Made by a program: the position numbers and the translations under genes. This document shows positions 32,201 through 44,200 of a stretch of 64,000 bases of DNA, piece after piece. The DNA is taken from positions 3,782,001 to 3,846,000 of the forward strand of contig NZ_CP009323.1 in the NCBI RefSeq assembly GCF_000959725.1. The letters are read 5' to 3'. Below the pieces are notes generated by a model. The model saw only the letters and a list, made by a program, of their open reading frames with translations, was not told the origin of the DNA and made no database searches. The DNA comes from Burkholderia gladioli. Lineage in GTDB: Bacteria > Pseudomonadota > Gammaproteobacteria > Burkholderiales > Burkholderiaceae. The stretch's first letter is position 1, and every line of letters starts with the position of its first letter.

Positions 32201-35200
32201 TCCTCCACCGTGCCCAGCATCTTCGTGAAGAACTGCTCGTGCGCCTCGCGGCTCACGCCCAGGCGCGCCTGGGCCACGTAGCTGCGGAACGGCACCGGCG
32301 CCGGCAGTTGCGCGGCGCGGCCGAGCAGGCAGGCCTGCACTTCGCGCGCGATGCCGTCGAGCGCCGTGTGGTCGATCGCGAGGTGATGGAACAGCACCTG
32401 CATGGCCCACTTGCCGCCGCTCGCGTCCCGCGCGACGAAGATCCGCATCAGCGGCGCCCGGCCCAGGTCCAGCCAGACCTGGCGCGCGTCAAAGCGGCGC
32501 TGCAGATCGGCCAGCGCGTCGCCGTCGGCGGCTTGCACCGCCACCTCGTCGACCTGGATCGACGCCTCGCGCCAGACCACCTGCACCGGCTCCGACAAGC
32601 CTTCCCACAACACCGCCGTGCGCAGGATGTCGTGGCGCGCGATCACCTCGCGCAAGGCCGCCAGGAAGGCGTCGAGGCGCGCGCGATCGTCGAAGCGGAA
32701 CAGCGTGTTGAGCAGGTAGGGGTCGCCGTCGCGCGCCATCAGGTGATGGAACAGCACGCCTTCCTGCAGCGGCGCGAGCGCGTAGATGTCCTGCACGTTG
32801 GCGGCGCCGCCCGGCACGCGGGCCACGATCGCATCGATGTCGTCCTGCGTGAGCCGCGCGAGCGGCAGCATGTCGGGCGTGATCGCCTCGCAGCCGGCGG
32901 GAATCGCGTTCGGCGGCACGACCACCTGCCGGCTCGATTCGCCGCCCACGGCGCGCGCCAGCGCGGCCAGGGTCGGGGCGTTGAACAGCACGCGCACGTC
33001 GGCGGCCAGGCCCGCGCGGCGCATCTGCGAGAACAGCTTGATCGCCAGCAGCGAATGGCCGCCCAGTTCGAAGAAGTTGTCATGGCGGCCGACTCGCTCG
33101 ACCTTCAGCACCTCGCGCCAGATCCGCGCAAGGCGCGTTTCGATCTCGCCTTCCGGTTCGACGTAGTTGCCGCTGCCGCTCGTCTCGCCCGGCTGCGGCA
33201 GCGCCTTGCGGTCCAGCTTGCCGTTCGGCGTCAGCGGGAGCGCGTCGAGCTTCAGCAGCGCCGACGGCACCATATAGTCCGGCAGGCTCGCTTTCAGATG
33301 CGCGCGCAAGACCTCGAGGCCCGGGTCCCGGCCTTCGTCGCTGGTGTAGTAGCCCACCAGCCGGCGATCGCCGTCCGCCTCCTCCCGCATCACCACCACC
33401 GCGTCGCGAACGCCGGGATGCGCCCCCAGCATCGCTCCGATTTCGCCCAGCTCGATACGGAAGCCGCGCAGCTTCACCTGCTCGTCGTTGCGGCCCAGGT
33501 AGATGATGTTGCCGTCCGCCTCGTAACGCGCCAGATCGCCCGTCCGGTACATGCGCGCGCCCGTCGCGCCGAACGGATCGGGCACGAAGCGCTCCGCCGT
33601 CAGGCTCGGCCGGTTCAGGTAACCGCGCGCCACGCCCGCGCCGCCGATGAATATCTCGCCCGTCACCCCCACCGGTACCGGCTCGCCGCCGGCATCGAGA
33701 ATGTAGATCTGCGAATTCGCCACCGGCCGGCCGACCGGCACGTTCATCATCCCCACCGGCAGGTTCTGCGCGTCATACACCAGGCAGCCCACCACCGTTT
33801 CGGTCGGGCCGTATTCGTTGACCAGCCGAGCGCCCGGGCCCACTTCCTGCCACAGCGCCACCGTGCCCGCGCTCAGCGCTTCGCCGCCGATCACGAACGC
33901 GTCGGTCTTCGCCTTGATGCCTTCGGCACGCAAGCGACGGCCCAGTGCATCGAGGTGGGCCGGGGTGATCTTCACCAGGCCCGCCGCGTTGCGAACATGC
34001 GCTTCCAGCCCCGCGATCTCGTCGCCCTCGTCGAGCAGCGTGACCGTGCCGCCACACAGCAGCGGCGTCCACAGGCTGGTGACCGTCGCGTCGAACGACA
34101 GCGACGAGGACACCACCGCGCCCCGCTCCGGCGCCGGCTCGTACGCCGCCAGCGCCCATTGCAGGTAGTTCGACAAGCCGCCGTGCGAGATCATCACGCC
34201 CTTCGGACGACCCGTCGATCCCGAGGTGTAGATCACATAGGCCAGATGCTCGGCCAGCGTGCGACGCGTCGGCTGAGAATCCGGCATCGCGTCGAACACG
34301 GCCGCATCGGCATCGAGGCTCAGCGTCTCGAACGCGTGCTCGGGCAAGCCCGCGCGCACCGCCGCTTGCGTCAGCAGCACCCGCGGCCGGCAATCCTCCA
34401 GCATGTAGGCCAGCCGTTCGGCCGGATAAGCCGGATCGATCGGCACATAGGCCGCGCCGGCCTTCAGCACGCCCAGCAGCCCCGTCACCATGTCGAGACC
34501 ACGCCGCACGCAGATCGCCACGCGCGTGTCGGGACCGACGCCGCGCGCGATCAAGGCATGGGCGATCTGGTTGGCTCTCGCGTCGAGCCGCGCATAGCTG
34601 AGCGTTGCCTCGCCATGCCGCAGCGCCACCGCCTCCGGCGTGCGCCGCGCCTGCGCCTCGACCATCCCGGTCAGCTGCGCCGCCGGATACGCCGCCTCGC
34701 TGCGATTCCACTCCCGCACCACCTGCGCCCGATCCGCCGCGCCGAGCATGTCCAGCTCGCCGATCCGCTGCCGCGGATCGCGCACGGCGGCCTCGAGCAG
34801 GTTGCGGTAATGGCCGATCATCCGCTCGATGCTGGCGCGATCGAACAGGTCGGTGGCGTATTCGAGCGTGCAGGCGAGATGGTCGCGATGCTGGCGCATC
34901 TGCAACGACAGGTCGAACTTCACCGCCATCGCCTCGCTGTCGAGTTCCGCGATCTCGATGCCCGGCAGCGACATCGGCGGCGTGGCCTGCTGGAAGCCGA
35001 ACACCACCTGGAACAGCGGCTGGCGCGACAGGTCGCGCGCCGGCGCCAGCTCGGCCACCAGCTTCTCGAACGGCAGGTCCTGGTGGGCGTAGGCGGCCAG
35101 CGCGTTGCGCTTGACGCGGCCCAGCAGTTCGGCGAAACCCGGGTTGCCGGACAGGTCGGCGCGCAGCGCCAGCGTATTGATGAAGAAGCCGATCAGCCCT

Positions 35201-38200
35201 TCCAGCTCCTGGGCCCGGCGCCCGGCCACCGGCGCGCCGATCACGATGTCCCGCTGGCCGCTGTAGCGGCCGAGCAAGGTGGCGAAGCCGGCCAGCAGCA
35301 CCATGTAGAGCGTCGCCGTATCGCGCTGCGCGAGTTCGGTGAGGCGCGCCACCAGCTCGCCGGGCAGCACGAACTGCGCGCGCGCGCCGCGGAAGCTCTG
35401 CTCGGCGGGACGCGGCCGGTCGGTCGGCAGTTCGAGCGCGACCGGCGCGCCGTCCAGCGCGCCCCTCCAGTAGTCGAGCTGCTGCGCGAGCCGCGCCTCG
35501 TCGAGCCATTCGCGCTGCCAGATCGCGTAGTCGCCGTATTGCACCGGCAGCGGCGCGAGCTCGACCGCACGCCCGGCCGCAAAGCCCGCGTAGAGCGCGC
35601 CGAGCTCGCGCACCAGCACGTCGGCGGACCAGCCGTCCGAGACGATGTGGTGCATGTTGAGCAGCATCACGTGGCGGGTGTCGTCGAGCCGCACCAGCGC
35701 GGCGCGCAGCAGCGGCCCGCTGGCGAGATCGAAGGGACGTTCGACCTCGTCGCGCAGCAGGCGATCGAGAGCGGCGGCCTGCCAAGACTCGTCGGCTTCG
35801 CTGCCCAGATCGAGGCGCGCCAGCGCCACCGGCGCGGCCGGCTCGACGATCTGGCGCGCGCCGCCCTCGGCGGCCTCGAAGCGCGTGCGCAGGATCTCAT
35901 GGCGCTCGACCAGCGCCGAGAGCGCGCGTTCGAGCGCCTCGGCTCGTACCGCGCCGCGCAGGCTCAGCGCCACCGGGATGTTGTAGCCGGTGCCGGCCAG
36001 GCCCAGCACCTCCTGGGCCCAGACGCGCTCCTGCTCGTAGGACAGCGGCAGCGTCGCGTCGGTCGCGCGGCGGCGCACCGGCGGCATCCGGCCGTCCTGG
36101 CGCGGCGCCTCGGCGGCCTCGCGCAGGCGCTCGATCTCGTGCGCCAGCGCGGCCGGCGTGGCGGCCTCGAAGAACCGGTCCGGCGCCAGGTCGACGCCGA
36201 ACAGCTTGCGGATCCGCGAGATCGCGCGCAAGGCACGCAGCGAATGGCCGCCGCACTCGAAGAAATTGTCGTGGCGGCCGACCTGCGGCACCTCCAGCAC
36301 CTGGGCGAACAAGGCGGCCACCGCCGCTTCCAGGTCGCCTTGCGGCGCCTCGAAGGCGCGCGCGGCCGAGCTGGCGGCATCGGCCGCGGCCTCGCCGAGC
36401 GCGCGCCGGTCCACCTTGCCCGAGGCGGTCAGCGGCAGCGAGGCGCGCCGCTCGATGGTGGCCGGCACCAGTTCGGCCGGCAGGCGCGTGGCCAGGTGCG
36501 CCTTCAGGGCGCCGGCGTCGAGCGCCTCGGGCGCCGTGTAATAGGCCGCCAGGCTGGTCTCGCCGCTGCGCGCGGTACGCGCCACCACGGCCGCCAGCTC
36601 GATGCCGCCATGCGCGTACAGCGCGTTCTCGATCTCCTCGGCCTCGACGCGCACGCCGCGCACCTTGAGCTGCGAATCGAGCCGGCCCAGCACGCGCAGC
36701 GTGCCGTCCTCCAGCCACATCGCGAGGTCGCCGCTGCGATAGACCACCTCGCCGCGCGCCAGTCCCGCTCCGTCGAACAGGTCGCGCACGAACACCTGCG
36801 CGGTCCGCTCCGGCTGGCGGTAGTAGCCGAGCGTGCCCCAGGCGGTACGCAGCCACAGCTCGCCGCTCATGCCCGGCGGGCAGATCTGCCGGTTTGCATC
36901 GAGCACGATCGCGCGCGTGCCCGCCATCGGACGGCCCACCGGAATGAAGTCGCGTTCGGCATCGCCGGCCGTGACGCGATGGAAGCAGCGCACCAGGGTG
37001 GTTTCGGTCGCGCCGTAGAGGTTGACGAGCTGCACGCGCTCGCCGAACACCGCCTGCCAGCGCCGCACGTCGTTCGGCAGCAGCGGCTCGCCCGACATCA
37101 GCACATGGCCCAGCGCCGGCAGTTGCTCGGCGCGTTCGAGCAGCGGCAGCCAGGTGCGGAACACGGCCGGCACGGTATGCACCAGCGAGATCCGCTCGGC
37201 CTCCAGCCAGGCCAGCAGCGCCTGCGGCTCCAGATCTCGGGTGGGCCTGGGCGGCAGGCACAGCGTGCCGCCCGCGCACAGCGGCACCAGGATGTCGCGC
37301 AGGCTGGCGTCGAAGCTCAGCGAGGCGAGCTGGCTGGCGCGCAGCGTGGCGTCGAGGCCGAACTCGTCGATTTCCCAGTCGACGAACTGCGCCAGGCTGT
37401 CGGCGCGGCCGACGATCGGCTTGGGTTCGCCGGTCGAGCCGGAGGTGAAGAACAGGTAGGCCGGCGCACCGGCTTCGGCGGGCGCGTCCTCGTTCGTGTC
37501 CCGCGCAGCCGCCGCGTCCTCGGCATCGACCGGCAGCGACACGAGCTGCCAGGCCGCCGGCAGCGCGCGCTCGGGCGGCGCGCCCCACAGCGCGAGCCTG
37601 ATCGGGCGCTCGCCGTGCAGTTCGAGCAGGCGATCGAGCGAGAGCGCATCGGCCACCCACAGCGCCGGGCCGGCCGCCTCGCTCATCGCGCGCTGGCGCG
37701 CCAGCGGCTCGCGCACCGAGAACGGCGCGGCGATCGCGCCGGCCCGCAAGGCGGCCAGCAGGCCGACCACGTGCTGCGCGCGGTCTTCGCCCAGCAGCGC
37801 CACCACCTCGCCGCGACGCAGGCCGAGCGCCTCGCGCCAGGCCCGACTGGCGGCGCCGGCGCGGCCCCACAGGCCGCGATAGTCGAGCACGCCCTGCGCG
37901 CTCTCCAGCGCCGGATGCGCGGGCGCGCGCCGCACTTGCGCGGCGATGCGCGACACCAGCGAGGGCACCGAATCGCCCCCCGCGCGAGTGGCCTCCAGCG
38001 GCTCGACGAAGCGCAGGTAGCGGCCGGCGAGCCGGCCCGGCTCGGCGAACAGCGCGTAGTCGTCGATCGGGCGCCGCGAGTCGGCCAGCACCTGGTCGAG
38101 CAGCGACACCAGCTCGTCGACCAGGTACTCGACGCTCGACGCCTGCCACAGCCCTTCGCGGTAATGACAGGCCAGCCGCAGCTCGCCCCCCTGCTCGGCG

Positions 38201-41200
38201 GCATACAGCTCGAGCTCGGCCTTCATGTCGAGCGCCCCGCTCCAGACCTGCTCCTCGGCCTCGGCCGCGCCCTGGTAGTTGAGCACGTTGAGCATCACCG
38301 GCGTGACCGGGAAGGCATTGCGCACGCGCGCCGGGCGCAGTTCCTCCAGCAACTGCTCGAACGGGTAGTCCTGGTGTTCGAGGCCGTCGAACACGGTCAT
38401 GCGCGCGGCGCGCAGCAGCGCGTCGAAACGCGCGCCCGGCTCGACGCGGTGGCGCATCAGCACGGTATTGAGGAAGAAGCCGATCAGCCGCTCGGTGCCG
38501 GGATGCACGCGCGCGCCCACCGGCGAGGCGATCACCACGTCGCGCTGGCCCGTCATGCGCGCCAGCCAGGCCGCCACGGCCGCCTGCAGGAACATGAACA
38601 GGGTGCAGTGATGGGCGCGCGCGAGCGCCTGCAGGCGAGCGTGACGCTCGCCGCCGATCACGCGCTCGATGCGCGCGCCGGCCGCCGGCGTGGCGGGCGT
38701 GAGCGGCCGGTCGAACGGCAGGTCCAGCACCGGCAGCGGCGCGGCCAGCTGGCGGTGCCAGTAGTCGCGCGCGGCGTGGTCGGCCGAGGCCAGCTGCTCG
38801 CGCTGGGCCGCCGCGTAGTGGCGGTACTGCATCGCCAGCGGCGGCAGCGGATCGGCGGCGCCCGCGGCGGCGGCCGTCATCAGCGCGGTGACTTCCTCCT
38901 GCAGCAGCACCGCCGAGGCGCCGTCGGCGACGATCTCGTGCATGCACCAGAGCAGTTGCTGGCCGCCATCGGGCAGCGCCACGCGCAGCGCGCGGAACAG
39001 CGGGCCATGCTCCAGATCGAAGGGCTCGGCCGCGAGTTCGGCGAGCCAGGCTTGCACGTCGGCGGCGCTGCGTGCCTCGCGCGTCTCGACACGCAGCTCG
39101 CGCGCCGCGCCCACTCGCTGCACCACCTCGTCGTCGCGCTGCGCGAAGCTGGTGCGTAGCACCTCGTGGCGCGCCACGATGCGCGTCAGCGCCTGGTCGA
39201 GCACCCGCGGCGCGACGCCGGCGGGCAAGGCCACGATCGCGCAGATGTTGTGCGCGCAATTGCGCGCGTCGCGCTGGTGGTCGAGCCAGAGCCAGCGCTG
39301 GGCCGTCGAGACGGGCCAGGTCCGGTCGTCGGTTTCGCTCCCTGCTTCGTGCCCGGCGGTGGTCGTTTCGAGCGCGGCGGCCGGCGCCGCTTCGCCCGCT
39401 CCCGCCGTTGCCGCCACTTCGGCGGCCTCGGCGAGCTCGACGGCGGCCTGCGCCACGCATTCGCGCAACTGCTGCAGATACGGCAGCTGCGCCTCGACAC
39501 GATGCGCGTCGACGCCGAAATCGATGAAGCAGCCGATCTCGTCCACGCCGATCGCGACCAGCCCGGCGACGATCCGCGCGCAGGATTCGGGATCGCCGAT
39601 CAGCGCGCTGGAGCTCACGTAGCGCTCGTAGGCGGCCGACAGCAGGTAGGCCTCGTCCTCGGGCTTCAGCTCGCCGTCGATCTGCATGCCGAGCGCGCGC
39701 GCCATGTTGCGGAACAGCCCCACCGAGGACTTCAGGTAGGCCAGGAACGGCTCGCGGGCCTCGCGTCGCGCGGCCTCGCGATCCGGCCCGACGAAGGTAT
39801 GCAGCAGCACGGTGACGCGCGCGGCGCGCGGATCGTGGCCGTGCTCGGCCAGCGCCTGGCGGTACAGGGCGATATTGCGGGCCAGTTCCTCGAGGCTCTG
39901 CCCCATCAGGTTGGTCAGGATGCCCGCGCCGAGTTCGGCCGCCTTGCGATAGGTATCGGGATTGCCGACCACGGTCACCCAGACCGGCAGTTGCTTGCGC
40001 CCCGGCAGCGGGTAGACGCTGGCGGCGAACGGCTGGCCCGAGCCGTCGGGCAGTTGCAGCGCCTGGCCGGCCCACAGCTGGCGGACCTGGTCGAGCCGCT
40101 CGAAGGTCAGCTCGCGGTGGCGGCCGAAGGCTTCGGGCGCGAACACGAAATCGTTCGGGTGCCAGCCCGAGGCGACCGCGATGCCGACCCGGCCGCCCGA
40201 CAGGTTGTCGACCACCGCCCATTCCTCGGCCACGCGCACCGGATGATGCAGCGGCAGCACCACGCTGCCGGCGCGCAGCTCGATATGGCGCGTCTCGCGC
40301 GCCAGCGCGGCGGCCAGCACCGAGGGATTCGGCGAGAGCCCGCCGAAGGCGTGGAAATGGCGCTCGGGCAGCCACAGCGCGGCGAAGCCTTGCTGGTCCG
40401 CGAAGCGCGCCGCGGCGAACAGCAGGTCGTACTTGCCGCGCTGGTAGGCGGCATCGTAGGTGCCGAAAAAGGACAGGCTGAAGTCCGGCACGCGCGCGCC
40501 GGCCGCCTCGATCGCGCCGCCGGCGGCGTGCGCGGCCGTGGCCGCGAGCGCCGTGCCGGCGGTTGCCGTCTCGGCCCGCGCGGCGGCCGGCGCCGGCGCC
40601 TGGGCCGGTACGGCGCGGCGCCCGCCCGGGGGCGGCGGCAGCGGCGTCGCGTCGGGGAAGAAGCCGGCCGCCACCAGCGCGCGCGCGCTGGCCTCGAAAC
40701 CCGCGTAGATCGCGTCCACGTCCGCCTCGCTGTGCGCGTCGGACAGGTACATGGTGCGGCCTTCCCACACGTACAGCCCGTTGGCGAGCAGGTGATAGCA
40801 GAACAGGTCGAGGTTGTGCAGGCAGTGCAGGCGGAACAGCGAGCCGCAGTTGACCATCTGCATCGGCAGCCGATGCGTGGTGAACAGCCGGTTCAGGCGC
40901 GCCACCAGCGCGTCGGTGCGGCGGTTCAGGCTGGCCTGCAGCTCCGGGCCGCGCTCGATCAGGCGCCGCAGCACGGCATGGGTGGCGGCCAGCGCCAGCG
41001 GATGCTTGCTGAAGGTGCCGGCGAAGAAGGTGGTGTCGGCGCTCGCGCCGGCGCCGGGCGCGGTGCCGCCGTCGATGCCGTTCATGTGCGCCGCGTCGCC
41101 CGCGACGATGCCGATCGGCATGCCGCCGCCCACCGCCTTGCCATAGGCCACCAGGTCGGCGCGCACCTCGAACCAGGCCTGCGCGCCGCCGGGATGGAGG

Positions 41201-44200
41201 CGGAAGCCGGTGATCATCTCGTCGAAGATCAGGGCGATGCCCAGCTCGCTGGTGAGCGCGCGCAGCCGCTGCAGGAACTCGCGCGGCTGCAGCTCGGGCC
41301 GGCGGCTCTGCACCGGCTCGACCAGCACCGCCGACAGTTCGTGCGCGTGCTCGCGGATCATCCGCAGCGCATGCTCCGAGCCGTATTCGAGCACCAGCGC
41401 CTGCTCGCCGCTGCCGGTCTGCAGGCCCGGCGCCGCCGCCACCGCGTAGGGGTCGCGCTCGGGGTCGGCGGCCACCAGCATGCCGTCGGCCCAGCCGTGG
41501 TACGAGCCGGTGAACTGGGCGATCTTCGGGCGGCCGTTGCGGGTGCGCGCCAGGCGCACCGCCAGCATCACCGCCTCGGTGCCGGAATTGCAGAAGGCCA
41601 CGCGCTCCATGCCGGTCAGCTCGCGGATCATCCGCGCGATCTCGCCGGCCAGCGGCGATTGCGGCCCCAGGTGCATGCCGCGCGCCAGTTGCGCGCTGAT
41701 CGCCTCGCGCACGAAGGGCGCGCCATGGCCGAACAGCGAGACGCCGAAGCCCATCGCCAGGTCGACGTAGCGGTTGCCGTCCAGGTCGACCAGCTGCGCG
41801 CCCTCCGAATGCTCGGCCACCACCGGGTAGAACAGCTCGCTCAGCGACATCGGCAGGATCGGGTCCTTGGCCGAGAAGCGGAAGCCGGCCAGCGCGCGGT
41901 AATCGGCGATCACCTCGCGATACTGGCTCGCATGCGCCTTCGAGGCCGCCGTGCGGCGCGCGAGATCGGCGACGAAGCCTTGCAGGTAGGCGCGCTGCGG
42001 CGCGGCCAGCGCGGCATAGGGATCGTGGCCGAGGCGCGGCGCGGCCGGCGCGGGAGCCGGAGCCGAAGCCGAAGCCGGCTGCCGCGGCGCGGCGGCGGCA
42101 GGCGCGGCCAGCGCGCTCGGGGCCGAGGCCGGCGCGGCGCCGCCCATCAAGGCCAGTTGCGCGCGCATCAGGTCGAGCTGCTGCTCGATCAGCCGTTCGA
42201 GCGCGGAGGCGTTGGCGGGCGATGCGGCGGCGGCGGATACGATCGTCGCGCCTGGAGACGGCGCGAGCGCCGATCCGGCAGCGGACGCGGCAACCGCGAC
42301 GGCCGCGGCGGCCTGCCCCGCCGCGTCCTGCACCACCTGCGCCCCGCCCCAATCCGGCGCCACGTGCCGCTCCAGATGCGCGGCCAGCTCCGCGATGCTG
42401 GTCAGTTCCTCGAACAACTGGCGGATCGTCACCGCCACGCCGAAGCGCGTCTCCAGCTGCCGCACCGCCTGCACCAGCACCAGCGAATCGGCGCCGAGTT
42501 CGAGCAGGGCCGCGCGCGTGTCGATGCGCGCGGGATCGGTGCGCAGCAGCCCCGCCACCAGTTCGCGCAACTCGGCCTCGATGCGCTCGCGGCGCGCGCC
42601 GGGACGCGGCGCCACGACGGCGGTCGAAGCCTGCGACGCGGCTTCGACACGATGCGCGGCGGCGCCGGAAAACGGGCTGTGGAGGGAGGCGGACATGGTC
42701 AGGGATTCCGGAGCGGAAGCGGGATCGACGGAAATGGCGGAATGCGGGACAGCGGCCGCCGGTTCGAGCCAGTGGCGGCGGCGGTCGAAGGGATAAGCGG
42801 GCAAGCTCACGCGGCGCGGCGGCGCGCCGCGATGCAGCGCGGGCCAATCCGGCTCGCAACCGGCGGCCCACAGCCTCGCCAGCACGCCCAGGCAGTCGCG
42901 CGCCTCGGTGGCGCTGCCGGGCGCGGGCATCAGCGCGAGCGCGGGCAGCGCCGCATCGGGCTGCTGCTGCCGGGCAAAGCCCTGCAGCGTGCCGCCGGGG
43001 CCGACCTCGAGCAGCAGGGTCGCGTCGCCCAGGCGTTCGCGCAGCGTGGCGAGCCCGTCGGCGAAGCGCACCGGCTCGCGCAGATGGCGCGCCCAGTAGC
43101 CGGGATCGACGGCCTCTTCGTCGCGAATCCAGTCGCCTGTCAGGTTCGAGACGAAGGGCAGCGTCGGCGCGCGCAGCGTGATGCGCGACAGCGCCTCGCG
43201 CAGCGGCTCGCGGGCCGGCTCCATCATCGCCGAATGGAACGCGTGCGAGACGCGCAGACGGCGACACGGCACGCCGCGCGCCTCGAGCGCGGCCAGCAGC
43301 GTGTCGACGCGCGCGCTCTCGCCGGCCACCACGCAGCGCGCCGCGCCGTTTACGGCGGCCAGCGACAGGCCCTCGCCCAGCGATTCGGCCAGCTCGGCCT
43401 CGCCGAGCCCGACGCTGGCCATCGCGCCGGCCGGCAGGGCCTGCATCAGGCGGCCGCGCAGCGCGACGATCGCCAGCGCGTCCTCCAGCGAGAACACGCC
43501 GGCCAGGCAGGCGGCCACGTATTCGCCGAGGCTATGTCCGATCATCGCGGCGGGCCGGATGCCGAGCCCGATCAGGCAGCGCGCCAGCGCGTAGTCGAGC
43601 GCGAACAGCGCCGGCTGGGCCAGTGCCGTCGATTCGAGCCGCGCGGCCGGCGCGGCGTCCTGTCCGGCATCGCCCGGCTCCGGCGCGAACAGCAGCTCGC
43701 GCAGGTCGAGGCCGAGATGCGCGGCGAAACCGTCGGCACAGGCATCGAAGGGCGCGCGAAACCCGGGCAGCTCGCGATACAGCCCGCGCGCCATGCCGAT
43801 ACGCTGCGCGCCCTGCCCCGGGAACATGAAGACCGGCACCGGCCGCGCACGCGCATGCGCGAGCTGCTCGACCAGGCGGGCCGGATCGCGGGCCGTCAGC
43901 CAGCCGGCGATCTGCTGCGCGTCGTCGGTCGCCGCGCAGACCAGCGCGCGCCGATGCGGCAGCGCGCTGCGGCCGGTCTGCAGGCTGAAGGCCAGCTCGG
44001 CCGGCGTGGCGTCGCGCTCGCGCAGGCGCGCGGCGAGCCGGTCGGTCATCCGTTCCAGCGCCTCGGGCGTCTTCGCCGACCACACCAGCAGCGGCGCCAC
44101 GGCCGGCTCGCAGGCCGGCGCCGGGATCGGCGCGGGCTCGTGCGTTCGCGCCTCGTCGGCCATCTCGGCCGCATCGGCCAGCACCAGGTGCGCGAGCGTG

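Noticed and set aside
26864..34731. Insertion sequence or other mobile element as an explanation for the long repeats
   Set aside because: The repeats lie wholly within A-domain coding sequence, have no transposase and no terminal inverted repeats, and end at domain borders. Homologous recombination explains them.
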